A stretch of 64,000 bases of DNA from assembly GCF_014681765.1 (NCBI RefSeq), contig NZ_CP061498.1:434001-498000 (forward strand), written 5' to 3'. Source of the stretch: Roseicitreum antarcticum (lineage in GTDB: Bacteria > Pseudomonadota > Alphaproteobacteria > Rhodobacterales > Rhodobacteraceae). Position numbers and translations under genes: made by a program. The notes beneath the pieces are model-generated. The model was given only the letters and a program-made list of their open reading frames with translations, made no database searches and was not told the origin of the DNA. Positions 18,307-26,346 of the stretch are shown here, one piece after another (position 1 is the first letter of the stretch; each line of letters starts with the position of its first letter).

Positions 18307-19491
18307 TTACTCGGCCGCCAGCGCCCGGGCGGTGCGGGGGCGCATCAGCCGCGCGGCGGCACCGCCCGACAGATGTGCAATCTGACCGTTGGCAATCGTG
18401 CCCTCGATCCGCCGGGTCGCGGGGTTCATGATGACCAGATCTGCGCGCTGACCGGCCCGCAAGTTCCCGCGATCCGTCAGCCCGAAGATCCGCGCCGGAC
18501 TTGTCGAGATCATCTCCCAGGCATGCGAGAAACTGCACACGCCCCGGTCGGCAAGCGCCCAGGCCGCAAGGGCCAGCGCGGGTGCGTAGTAGTCCGAGAC
18601 GAGGGCGTCGCATAGCCCGTCCTCGATCAGGTCCTGCGCCGCGATGTTGCCCGCCTGCGAGCCACCGCGCACCACATTGGGCGCCCCCATCAGCACCGGC
18701 TCGCCCGCGTCTTTCGCGGCGCGCGCGGCGTTTGGTGTGGTGGGGAATTCGCAGATCCGTGCGCCGCGCGCGCGAAAGAAGGCGCGGGTTTCCGCATCGC
18801 CATCGTCATGCGAGGCCATCTGCACGCCGACGCCTGCCAATTGCGGTGCCAGAGCGGCCAAAAGATCGGGCACCTGCGGGTCATGCGCCTTTGCGGCGTG
18901 GATGATGTCCAGCAATTGCTGCGGCGTGCGTCCCTGAGAGGCCGCCCAATTGGCAAACCGATCAGGCCGGTCGCGGGCCTGTTCCAGCGCCTCGGGCAGG
19001 TGGTTGTTGTAGGCGATGTAATCGACGCCATAGCGCGCGAGGGCGCGCAGCAGGCGGTCGTGGCCGTCTGTCACATGCGTCTCGAACCGGATCTGCAGGC
19101 GGATATCGGTCAGGAATTGTGCGCGCTGCGCGGCGATTGCTGCCATGATCTCTTCGGCCTTGTCAGGGCTGCGCGTGCCGCCCTCCCACGACCAGCTTTG
19201 CGCGAACCAGGCGGTTGTGACGCCATTGGTCGCCAGCTCGGCATCGGCGGCCAGCAGGGCGCGTCCTGTGTCGAAAGGCGCCGTAGGGCGGGGCGAGAGG
19301 TGGTGCTCAAACCCGTCGCCATGCAGGTCGATGATGCCCGGCAGCAGCCAGTAGCCCGACAGATCGGCGGCGTCCGCGCCGGGCATGTCGGCAAGGTGGC
19401 CGTCGGCAATGGTCAGGTCGGTGTCATGCAGCGCGCCATCGATCAGGCACAGCGCACCTGTGAGGCGAACGGGGGGGAGGAGAGAGGTCAT
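18307..19491 (-). CDS. Divergent PhnM-like amidohydrolase
   Basis: A 394-residue amidohydrolase-superfamily protein related to PhnM, the diphosphatase that removes pyrophosphate from ribose 1-methylphosphonate 5-triphosphate. It has the metal motif PGIIDLHGDG (HxD), FETHVTDG, the ASHDDGD motif, CEFPTTPNAA and VLMGAPNVVRGGSQAGN, all in PhnM order. It differs from the canonical PhnM at 27197 around the first metal site (HGDGFEHH rather than HTDNLERH). It may be a second PhnM with another substrate. AGGA lies nine bases before the ATG. Confidence 0.82.
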   Translation of the reverse strand: MTSLLPPVRLTGALCLIDGALHDTDLTIADGHLADMPGADAADLSGYWLLPGIIDLHGDGFEHHLSPRPTAPFDTGRALLAADAELATNGVTTAWFAQSWSWEGGTRSPDKAEEIMAAIAAQRAQFLTDIRLQIRFETHVTDGHDRLLRALARYGVDYIAYNNHLPEALEQARDRPDRFANWAASQGRTPQQLLDIIHAAKAHDPQVPDLLAALAPQLAGVGVQMASHDDGDAETRAFFRARGARICEFPTTPNAARAAKDAGEPVLMGAPNVVRGGSQAGNIAAQDLIEDGLCDALVSDYYAPALALAAWALADRGVCSFSHAWEMISTSPARIFGLTDRGNLRAGQRADLVIMNPATRRIEGTIANGQIAHLSGGAAARLMRPRTARALAAE

Positions 19492-19840
19492 GTCGCTATC
19501 CTTTTTCGCCGCGTCCTATCGCACAGCTGTTGCGGTTTTATGACGCCCCGCGTCTGAGGAGCGGTTTGGGCCCGGTTGCCGGGCAGATTTTCCGGGGCGT
19601 GGCGGGTGCCACGTTTCCGGGTGAAGGTCTGGCTGGTGCGCGCCGTCCGCCCACGCCGCGCTTCCTTCGGCCCGCACGCCCGACCGTGCTGCACCACACC
19701 GCTGTTTGCGGTCACGCTGCCATGTGTTTTCAGCCGCGCGAACCCCTGAGGAATGCGCCGCGCCGCTGTATCTTGCGATCGTGCGACACTGCCACGGGTG
19801 CAGGGCTAGCATGTCGGACCGCGTGGCACCAGCGGGTGCG
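19492..19840. other. Intergenic region phnF-phnM-like gene
   Basis: About 350 bases upstream of the minus-strand phnM-like gene and after phnF. It must hold the promoter of the phnM-like gene unless transcription continues from phnF. I see no Pho box, PhnF site or clear hairpin. Confidence 0.5.
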
Positions 19841-20641
19841 TCACGGCGCGCCCGCGTCGCCGTCGATCAGCAGTTGCACCCGGTCTCCGGCGAACCAGGT
19901 GCGACCATATTCCACCGGCGTGCCAGCAAGGTCGGTATTGACCGCCACGCTGCGCAACAACGGCGCGTCGCGGGGCAGGCGCAGCAGGCGCGCGCGCTCT
20001 GCGGTGGCGCGTTCCGCCGACAGCCGGGTCGAGGCACGGACATAATCGCAAAGGCCACAATGTTCCAGCGCCAGGGTGACTGACCTAGTCGCTGCCAGCG
20101 CCTTCAGCAGTGCGGGAAACCGCGCCGCGCAGAAGACGGAGCGAAAGACCGACAGCGGCACGCCATCCGCCAGGCTGACGCCTTCCCAGACATGCACCTG
20201 CGCGCCGGGTGGCAGGTGGAGCGCCTGCGCCTCGCGCCCATCGGCGGCGCGGGTTTCCAGCCGCAGCACATCCTTGGTGGGCGTCTGGCCTGCGTCGCTC
20301 AGGTTCTGGTGGAACCGTGTGCGGCGGCTGATGCGGTAGGCGGTGGGTTGCGCGGTGACAAACACCCCCGCGCCGCGCCGCGCATGTACCAGCCCCTGGT
20401 CGGACAGCGCCCCCAGCGCGCGGCGCACCGTATGGCGGTTGACGCTGAAGCGCGCCGACAGCGCCGCCTCGGTCGGCAGCTTGTCGCCCGGGGCGTAATG
20501 TCCGCAGGCCAGATCATGTTGCAGGGCGTCCAGGATCTGCTGCCAGATCGCGACATCTTCGGCACCGGGCACGCGTGTGGGGCTTTGGGGTTCAGGGCCA
20601 GTATCTAAGGTTGGGTTATCTGGGGTTGGGCGCTGGGGCAT
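19841..20641 (-). CDS. phnF: GntR-family regulator of phosphonate genes (HutC/UTRA type)
   Basis: A 266-residue repressor-type regulator. The winged-helix DNA-binding domain (about 30-98) has the GntR signature YAPGDKLPTEAALSARFSV and TVRRALGALSDQGLV, and a UTRA ligand-binding domain covers about 110-255. It is divergent from phnG across 99 bases that hold TTGTATAG-type repeats, the likely operator. PhnF-type regulators typically respond to phosphate or phosphonate intermediates; the ligand here is not known. The first 30 residues are Pro-rich. Confidence 0.9.
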   Translation of the reverse strand: MPQRPTPDNPTLDTGPEPQSPTRVPGAEDVAIWQQILDALQHDLACGHYAPGDKLPTEAALSARFSVNRHTVRRALGALSDQGLVHARRGAGVFVTAQPTAYRISRRTRFHQNLSDAGQTPTKDVLRLETRAADGREAQALHLPPGAQVHVWEGVSLADGVPLSVFRSVFCAARFPALLKALAATRSVTLALEHCGLCDYVRASTRLSAERATAERARLLRLPRDAPLLRSVAVNTDLAGTPVEYGRTWFAGDRVQLLIDGDAGAP

Positions 20642-20694
20642 GTTACGAAAAATTCACATCTTGGTGGTTGCGGTTGCGGGGGTACTCGGGGTAT

Positions 20695-20722
20695 TTGTAT
20701 AGTTGTATAGGCAGCTAGACAA
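20695..20722. promoter_or_regulatory. Candidate PhnF operator
   Basis: TTGTATAG at 20695-20702 is repeated directly at 20703-20710, and CTAGACAA at 20715-20722 forms an inverted repeat with the second copy (TTGTATAG against TTGTCTAG). It lies between divergent phnF and phnG, 18 bases before the phnG ATG. The TATAGAC core resembles known PhnF sites. Confidence 0.65.
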
Positions 20723-20740
20723 CTTTGCAAGGTGTTGAGA

Positions 20741-21184
20741 ATGAACGGAATTGACGCGCGCAAGACATGGATGGGCCTGCTGGCCCGCGCCCCGCAGGTG
20801 GCGCTGGAACAGGCCTGGGCGGCGTTGGGACTGGACCCGGGCTATAGCTGGCTGCGTGCACCCGGCGTGGGTACGGTGATGGTGCGGGGCCGAGCGGGTG
20901 GCACTGGCGCGCCGTTCAACCTTGGTGAGATCACGGTGACCCGCGCCAGTCTGCGGCTGGCCTGCGGCACGGTGGGTCATGCCTATGTGCAGGGTCGCTC
21001 TACGGCGCACAGCACCCGGGCGGCACTGGTCGATGCCCTGATGCAGACCGATGCGGCGGAACGGGTGCGCGCGCTGGTGCTGGACCCGCTGGCCCAGGCC
21101 GAGGCTGCCGCGCGGACAGGCCGCGCCGCCAAGGCCGCCGCCACCAAGGTGGATTTCTTTACACTCGTGCGGGGAGAGAACTGA
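20741..21184 (+). CDS. phnG: Carbon-phosphorus lyase core subunit PhnG
   Basis: A 147-residue subunit of the PhnGHIJ core complex that attaches the phosphonate to the 1' position of ribose from ATP. Family features are ARKTWMGLLARAP, PFNLGEITVTRASLRL and GHAYVQGR with HSTRAALVDAL. AAGG lies eight bases before the chosen ATG; an in-frame GTG at 20732 belongs to that site. The stop overlaps the phnH start by one base. It is the first gene of phnGHIJK, right after the PhnF operator. Confidence 0.94.
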   Translation: MNGIDARKTWMGLLARAPQVALEQAWAALGLDPGYSWLRAPGVGTVMVRGRAGGTGAPFNLGEITVTRASLRLACGTVGHAYVQGRSTAHSTRAALVDALMQTDAAERVRALVLDPLAQAEAAARTGRAAKAAATKVDFFTLVRGEN

Positions 21185-21759
21185 TGCAGACCCACGCTGA
21201 TACTTTGGGCGGGGGCTTCACCGCGCCCGCGCAGGATGGCGCAGCCGCGTTTCGCGCCGTGCTGGATGCCATGTCGCGCCCCGGCACGATTGTAAGGCTG
21301 GCGGGCGCGCAGCCCCCCGCACCTGCGTCTGTCGCGGCCGGCGTGGTGTTGCTGACACTGCTCGATGCCACGACGCCGCTGCACCTCGCTGGCGCGCATG
21401 ACACGCCGGGCCTGCGGGACTGGCTGACCTTCCACACCGGCGCGCCGCTGGTGGGCCGGGCAGATGCGGCCTTCGTGCTCGGCACATGGGACGCGGTTTC
21501 GCCGCTGGAAGGGTATGCCACCGGCACGCCCGAATATCCCGACCGTTCCGCCACGCTGATCGTCGAGATGCCCGCGCTTTCGTCCAGCGGTCTCACGCTG
21601 ACCGGCCCGGGCATCCGCGACACCGCACATTTGAACTTGCCCGGTAGGGATGCGTTGCGCGCCAATGCGCGCCTGTTCCCGCTGGGCCTTGATTTCATCT
21701 TCACCGCCGGGGCGGAATGTGCCGCCCTGCCGCGTACCACGCAACTGGGGGATCGGTAA
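21184..21759 (+). CDS. phnH: Carbon-phosphorus lyase core subunit PhnH
   Basis: A 191-residue core subunit. The N-terminus FTAPAQDGAAAFRAVLDAMSRPG matches the conserved PhnH start, and PEYPDRSATLIVEM, LTGPGIRD and FPLGLDFIFTAG are family blocks near the C-terminus. PhnH is needed for assembly of the PhnGHIJ complex. It overlaps phnG by one base and phnI by one base (TAATG), so translation is coupled. Confidence 0.93.
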   Translation: MQTHADTLGGGFTAPAQDGAAAFRAVLDAMSRPGTIVRLAGAQPPAPASVAAGVVLLTLLDATTPLHLAGAHDTPGLRDWLTFHTGAPLVGRADAAFVLGTWDAVSPLEGYATGTPEYPDRSATLIVEMPALSSSGLTLTGPGIRDTAHLNLPGRDALRANARLFPLGLDFIFTAGAECAALPRTTQLGDR

Positions 21760-22967
21760 TGTATGTTGCTGTCAAAGGCGGCGAGCGGGCGATTGACAAC
21801 GCGCACGCCTGGCTGGCCGAAGCGCGGCGCGGCGACCGTGCTGTGCCTGAACTGTCCACCGATCAGATCCGCGAGCAGATGGCGCTGGCAGTCAACCGGG
21901 TGATGGCCGAAGGCTCGCTCTATGATCCTGATCTGGCGGCGCTGGCGCTCAAACAGGCGCGCGGTGATATGGTCGAGGCGGTTTTCCTGATCCGCGCCTA
22001 CCGTACCACACTGCCGCGTTTCGGCGCGGCGCGCCCGGTGGATACCGGCGCCATGGCCTGCGACCGGCGCATCAGCGCCACGTTCAAGGATGCGCCCGGC
22101 GGGCAGGTGCTGGGCCCGACGTTCGACTATACCCACCGCCTGTTGGATTTCGCGTTGTTGGCTGAAGGCGATGTGGCCCCTGCGCCCACCGCCCCACCGC
22201 GCGCAGAGGCCACGCCGCATATTACATCCTTCCTCAACCACGACGGGCTGATCCAGCCCGAGGTGCCGTCCGATGCCACGCCCCCCGATCTGACCCGCGA
22301 ACCGCTGGAATTGCCTGCTGATCGTGCGTTGCGGCTGCAGGCCCTGGCGCGCGGGGATGAGGGGTTCGTGCTGGGCCTCGCGTATTCCACCCAGCGCGGC
22401 TATGGGCGCAATCATGCCTTTGTCGGCGAATTGCGCATCGGGCAGGTCGCGGTCGAAATGGACATTCCCGAACTGGGCTTCAGCATCGAGATCGGGTCGG
22501 TCGAGCTGACGGAATGCGAGACGGTGAACCAGTTTCAGGGCTCTAAAACCCAGCCGCCGCAGTTTACCCGGGGTTACGGGCTGGTGTTTGGCCAGTCGGA
22601 ACGCAAGGCGATCTCCATGGCTTTGGTAGACCGGGCGTTGCGCTGGCAGGAACTGGGCGAGGATGACAGCGGCGCACCTGCGCAGGACGCCGAATTCGTG
22701 CTCTCGCATTGCGACAACATTCAGGCCAGCGGGTTTCTGGAGCATATCAAGCTGCCGCATTACGTCGATTTTCAGGCGGAGCTGGAGCTGGTGCGTCGGT
22801 TGCGCGCCGAGGCGGAGTCAGCCGCCAATCCTGCTGCCAGTCCTGCTGCCAATCCTGCTGGCGACCCGGCGCTGCAGTCCCAAACAAATGTGCGCGGGGC
22901 AGGGCCGTTGGACGATCTCGAAGCCCCGCTGAGTGCCCGCAACACCACCTCGGAGGCCGCGCAATGA
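21759..22967 (+). CDS. phnI: Carbon-phosphorus lyase core subunit PhnI
   Basis: A 402-residue core subunit with nucleosidase activity that, with PhnGHJ, replaces adenine of ATP by phosphonate. Family blocks are MYVAVKGGERAI, ARGDMVEAVFLIRAYR, QRGYGRNHAFVGELR and GYGLVFGQSERKAISMALVDRAL, plus SGFLEHIKLPHYVDFQAEL. It is about 45 residues longer than the E. coli protein; the extra C-terminal tail contains a tandem repeat of AANPAASP type made by 12-bp repeats. Its stop overlaps phnJ by four bases. Confidence 0.95.
   Translation: MYVAVKGGERAIDNAHAWLAEARRGDRAVPELSTDQIREQMALAVNRVMAEGSLYDPDLAALALKQARGDMVEAVFLIRAYRTTLPRFGAARPVDTGAMACDRRISATFKDAPGGQVLGPTFDYTHRLLDFALLAEGDVAPAPTAPPRAEATPHITSFLNHDGLIQPEVPSDATPPDLTREPLELPADRALRLQALARGDEGFVLGLAYSTQRGYGRNHAFVGELRIGQVAVEMDIPELGFSIEIGSVELTECETVNQFQGSKTQPPQFTRGYGLVFGQSERKAISMALVDRALRWQELGEDDSGAPAQDAEFVLSHCDNIQASGFLEHIKLPHYVDFQAELELVRRLRAEAESAANPAASPAANPAGDPALQSQTNVRGAGPLDDLEAPLSARNTTSEAAQ
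22824..22871 (+). repeat. 12-bp tandem repeat in the phnI tail
   Basis: Three near-identical units (gcc-aat/agt-cct-gct) and one degenerate unit encode an Ala-Asn/Ser-Pro-Ala tail just outside the conserved PhnI domain. It is a likely site of slippage. Confidence 0.8.
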
Positions 22968-23881
22968 ACGATTATAACTTTGCCTATCTGGACGAACAGA
23001 CCAAGCGCATGATCCGCCGCGCGCTGCTGAAAGCGGTCGCGATCCCCGGCTATCAGGTTCCCTTTGCGTCGCGCGAGATGCCGATGCCCTATGGTTGGGG
23101 CACCGGCGGGGTTCAGGTCACGGCGGCCTGCCTGATGCCCGGCGACGTGCTGAAAGTCATCGATCAGGGCGCGGATGATACCACCAACGCCGTGTCGATC
23201 CGCAAGTTCTTCCAGCGCACCGCCGGTGTCGCGGTGACCGAAGCCACCGCCGAGGCCACGGTGATCCAGACCCGCCATCGCATACCGGAGGTCCCGCTGA
23301 CCGACGGGCAGATCCTGGTCTATCAGGTGCCGATCCCCGAACCCCTGCGGTTTCTGGAACCGCGCGAGGTTGAGACCCGGCGCATGCATGCGTTGGCCGA
23401 TTACGGCCTGATGCATGTGCGGCTCTATGAGGATATTGCCCGCCATGGCGAGATCGCGCGCGCCTATGCCTATCCGGTCCGGGTCGAGGGGCGCTATGTC
23501 ATGGACCCCTCGCCCATTCCGCGCTTTGACAACCCCAAACTGCACCAGTCCAGCGCGCTTCAACTCTTTGGCGCGGGGCGTGAACAGCGGATCTATGCGC
23601 TGCCGCCCTATACGGATGTGGTCAGTCTGGATTTTGAGGATTATCCTTTCACAGCGTCAAAGGCGGATCACCTGTGCGACCTTTGCGGATCAGGCGAAAG
23701 CTATCTGGATGAGGTGATCACCGATGATGTCGGCGGGCGGATGTTCGTGTGTTCAGACACCGATTATTGCGCCACGCGTGTGCAGGCTGGGCATCGCGGC
23801 GCGCTGTCGCCTGACGCGCCAGGCGCAGACGCCGATGCCGATGCCGATGCCGACGCCCCTGTGCCGGAGATGATGAAATGA
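22964..23881 (+). CDS. phnJ: Carbon-phosphorus lyase, radical SAM subunit PhnJ
   Basis: A 305-residue radical SAM enzyme that breaks the C-P bond of ribose 1-phosphonate 5-phosphate, releasing the hydrocarbon. The iron-sulfur cysteines are C238, C241 and C263 (C-x2-C-x21-C, not the usual CxxxCxxC), and C269 fits the substrate-attaching Cys. Gly29 in IPGYQVPF fits the glycyl radical position near the N-terminus. Blocks REMPMPYGWGTGG and DDTTNAVSIRKFF are conserved. The last 30 residues hold an Ala-Asp repeat. It overlaps phnI and phnK by four bases each. Confidence 0.96.
   Translation: MNDYNFAYLDEQTKRMIRRALLKAVAIPGYQVPFASREMPMPYGWGTGGVQVTAACLMPGDVLKVIDQGADDTTNAVSIRKFFQRTAGVAVTEATAEATVIQTRHRIPEVPLTDGQILVYQVPIPEPLRFLEPREVETRRMHALADYGLMHVRLYEDIARHGEIARAYAYPVRVEGRYVMDPSPIPRFDNPKLHQSSALQLFGAGREQRIYALPPYTDVVSLDFEDYPFTASKADHLCDLCGSGESYLDEVITDDVGGRMFVCSDTDYCATRVQAGHRGALSPDAPGADADADADADAPVPEMMK
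23825..23857 (+). repeat. Hexamer (gccgat) tandem repeat in the phnJ tail
   Basis: Five and a half units of gccga(t/c) encode an Ala-Asp repeat after the last conserved PhnJ Cys. The unit length keeps the frame, so copy number could vary without breaking the gene. Confidence 0.8.
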
Positions 23882-24711
23882 ACAATGCTGTGCAAATTCA
23901 GGCCCGGAATGCCGAGGTTGAAACCCCGGATGCCCCCACCATCCGCCCGCTGTTGCAGGTGGACCGGCTGACGAAATTCTACGGCGGGCACATCGGCTGC
24001 GCGGATGTGTCCTTTGAGCTGTGGCCCGGCGAGGTCATGGGCATCGTCGGCGAAAGCGGGTCGGGCAAATCAACGCTGCTGTCCTGCCTTGCGGGCCATA
24101 TCGCGCCCGATTCAGGGCGGGTCATGTTCGATACCCGTGAAGGTGCTCTGCGCGACACCGTCACCATGTCCGAACCCGAACGCCGGATGCTGGGCCGCAC
24201 CGACTGGGCTTTCGTGCACCAGAACCCGCGCGACGGGCTGCGCATGGGCGTCAGCGCGGGTGGCAATGTGGGCGAACGCCTGATGGCGGTCGGCGCGCGG
24301 CACTATGGCGATATCCGCGCGGCGGCAACCGACTGGCTGGGCCGGGTCGAGATTGATACGGGCCGGGTGGATGACCGCCCGCGCACCTTCTCGGGCGGGA
24401 TGCAGCAACGCTTGCAGATCGCGCGCAATCTGGTCACCGGGCCACGGCTGGTGTTCATGGACGAACCGACGGGCGGCCTTGATGTTTCGGTGCAGGCGCG
24501 GCTTCTGGACCTGATGCGTGGCCTTGTGCGCGACCTTGGCCTGTCGGCCGTGGTGGTGACGCATGACCTGGCGGTGGTGCGGCTGCTGGCGCACCGGCTG
24601 ATGGTGATGAAGGGCGGCCATGTGGTCGAGGCCGGGTTGACCGATCAGGTGCTGGACGATCCGCAGCATCCCTATACGCAACTTCTGGTCAGTTCGGTGT
24701 TGCAGGTATGA
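23878..24711 (+). CDS. phnK: Carbon-phosphorus lyase ATP-binding protein PhnK
   Basis: A 277-residue ABC-type ATPase that binds the PhnGHIJ core through PhnJ rather than a permease. Walker A is GESGSGKST, the signature FSGGMQQRLQIARNL, Walker B LVFMDEPTGGLD and the switch His is in VVTHDLAVV. The first 28 residues are an extension before LLQVDRLTKFYGG. The ATG overlaps the phnJ stop (ATGA). A 169-base gap with a Pho box separates it from phnL. Confidence 0.95.
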   Translation: MNNAVQIQARNAEVETPDAPTIRPLLQVDRLTKFYGGHIGCADVSFELWPGEVMGIVGESGSGKSTLLSCLAGHIAPDSGRVMFDTREGALRDTVTMSEPERRMLGRTDWAFVHQNPRDGLRMGVSAGGNVGERLMAVGARHYGDIRAAATDWLGRVEIDTGRVDDRPRTFSGGMQQRLQIARNLVTGPRLVFMDEPTGGLDVSVQARLLDLMRGLVRDLGLSAVVVTHDLAVVRLLAHRLMVMKGGHVVEAGLTDQVLDDPQHPYTQLLVSSVLQV

Positions 24712-24798
24712 CGTGGCTGGGCGCAAACTGGTACTTTGGGCGCGGCGCGGTGTTTTCAGCATCGCACACCTTTGGGTTGTGCGGGGCCGAAAAGGAGA

Positions 24799-24819
24799 AT
24801 GTCATACCCCTGTCACCTC
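24799..24819 (+). promoter_or_regulatory. PhoB binding site (Pho box) upstream of phnL
   Basis: TGTCAT (24800) and TGTCAC (24811) are direct repeats with the 11-bp period of PhoB half-sites and closely fit the alphaproteobacterial consensus TGTCAT-N5-TGTCAC. It lies 62 bases before the phnL ATG inside the phn gene string, so phnL-phnN can be started independently under phosphate starvation. Confidence 0.8.
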
Positions 24820-24880
24820 TTGGGGTCACTGAAGGCTGCGGACAGCCGCGCGGCAGGCAATTCAATGGAAGGGGCACAAG

Positions 24881-25585
24881 ATGATCGTCGTCAAGGATGT
24901 GGCCAAGGCCTTCACGCTGCACAATCAGGGTGGCGCGCGTATCCCCGTCATGCAAGGCGCGGATCTGCATGTCAGGCCGGGTGAATGTGTGGCGCTGACC
25001 GGCGCGTCGGGGGCGGGGAAATCCACGCTGATGCGCATGATCTGGGGCAATTACCGCATTGATGCGGGGTCTGTTCAGGTCGCGGGGGTAGAGCTGGCGG
25101 GCGCCGAGGCGCGCACCGTGCTGGATCTGCGCCGACGTCAGATGGGCTATGTCAGCCAGTTCCTGCGCGTGGTGCCCCGCGTGCCGACGCTGGATGTGGT
25201 GGCCGAACCCCTGCTGGCCGTGGGGGTCGCGGCTGACGAAGCGCGGGCCCGGGCACGCGAGCTTCTGGCCCGCGTGAACATTCCACCGACGCTGTGGGAC
25301 CTGTCGCCCACCACCTTTTCGGGTGGCGAGCAACAGCGCGTGAACATTGCGCGCGGCTTCATCCATCCGGTGCCTGTGCTCCTGCTGGATGAGCCGACGG
25401 CCAGTCTGGACGGCGCGAACCGCGACACGGTGCTGCACCTGATCCTGGAGGCCAAGGCGCGCGGCGCGGCTATCCTGGGCATTTTCCACGATGAGGCGGC
25501 GCGCAATGTGGTCTGCGACCGCAATGTGGATGTGCGCGGCTTTGCCCCGAACGCGGCGGCGCCTGCGGCCCAGGTGCCCGCATGA
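24881..25585 (+). CDS. phnL: Carbon-phosphorus lyase ATP-binding protein PhnL
   Basis: A 234-residue ABC ATPase needed with PhnI, G and H to form the ribose triphosphate phosphonate. Walker A is GASGAGKST, the signature FSGGEQQRVNIARG, Walker B VLLLDEPTASLDG. The conserved QFLRVVPRVPTLDVVAEPL block and the IFHDEAAR segment mark the PhnL family. The site GGAAGGGG lies before the ATG. It overlaps phnN by four bases and probably starts a transcript from the Pho box upstream. Confidence 0.94.
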   Translation: MIVVKDVAKAFTLHNQGGARIPVMQGADLHVRPGECVALTGASGAGKSTLMRMIWGNYRIDAGSVQVAGVELAGAEARTVLDLRRRQMGYVSQFLRVVPRVPTLDVVAEPLLAVGVAADEARARARELLARVNIPPTLWDLSPTTFSGGEQQRVNIARGFIHPVPVLLLDEPTASLDGANRDTVLHLILEAKARGAAILGIFHDEAARNVVCDRNVDVRGFAPNAAAPAAQVPA

Positions 25586-26346
25586 CAGATCCTCGATGGC
25601 GCGCGGCAAATGGACGGGGCGCGGATGGGCTTGGCGCAGGCGCAGCGCAGCGCAGGGCATCCGCATCCTCCCCCGTTGCGCCTGAGTCCAGCGTCAGTGG
25701 CAACACCGGGACATCGGCCAACGGGGGGGGGCCGGGGCCAGCCTCGGACGTTGGGAGCGGCAGCGCCCTCCCGCAGTCGCGGTTCGCACCGACCGCGCCG
25801 CGCGCCAATGGGCGCCTGGTTGCGGTGGTCGGCCCTTCGGGTGCGGGCAAGGATACCATTCTGGCCGGTGTGCTGGCCGCGCGCCCCGATCTGGTGCTGG
25901 CGCGCCGCGTCATCACCCGCCCGTCCAGTGCGGGGGGCGAGGACTTTGAGGGCGTGACGGCGGCTGAATTCGAGACCCGGCTGGCGCTGGGTCTTTTTGC
26001 GTTTCATTGGCGCGCGCATGGGCTGTGCTACGGCATTCCGTGCAGCATCGACGTCGACCTGGCGGCGGGGCGGCTGGTGCTGTTCAACGGCTCGCGTTCG
26101 GCATTGCCGGGCATCCGCGCGATCTATCCCCGGGTGGAGGTCATCGTGATCACCGCGCCCGCCGGCGTGCTGGCGGAACGGCTGGCTGCGCGCGGCCGCG
26201 AACGCCCCCGCGATATCGAGGCCCGTCTGCGCCGCGCCTTGCTGCCCCCGCCGCCCGGGGCGCGTGAAGTGGTGAATGACACCACCCCCGCTTTAGGTGT
26301 CGCGCGGTTTCTGGAAGCCCTCAACGCCCCAGCGGCAGCCGGGTAA
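25582..26346 (+). CDS. phnN: Ribose 1,5-bisphosphate phosphokinase PhnN with long N-terminal extension
   Basis: A 254-residue protein. The kinase part (about 75-254) makes phosphoribosyl diphosphate from ribose 1,5-bisphosphate, recycling the C-P lyase product. It has the P-loop GPSGAGKDT, RRVITRP, ETRLALGLFAFHWRAHG and CYGIPCSIDVDL, and LAARGRERPRDIEARL. The first 74 residues are Ala/Gly/Ser-rich with no Met after position 1, so either they are translated or a non-ATG start is used. The ATG overlaps the phnL stop. The 3' end overlaps the convergent DUF1045 gene by 26 bases. Confidence 0.92.
   Translation: MTDPRWRAANGRGADGLGAGAAQRRASASSPVAPESSVSGNTGTSANGGGPGPASDVGSGSALPQSRFAPTAPRANGRLVAVVGPSGAGKDTILAGVLAARPDLVLARRVITRPSSAGGEDFEGVTAAEFETRLALGLFAFHWRAHGLCYGIPCSIDVDLAAGRLVLFNGSRSALPGIRAIYPRVEVIVITAPAGVLAERLAARGRERPRDIEARLRRALLPPPPGAREVVNDTTPALGVARFLEALNAPAAAG

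Noticed and set aside
20732-20740. GTG start of phnG at 20732
   Set aside because: The GTG is part of the AAGGTG ribosome site for the ATG at 20741.
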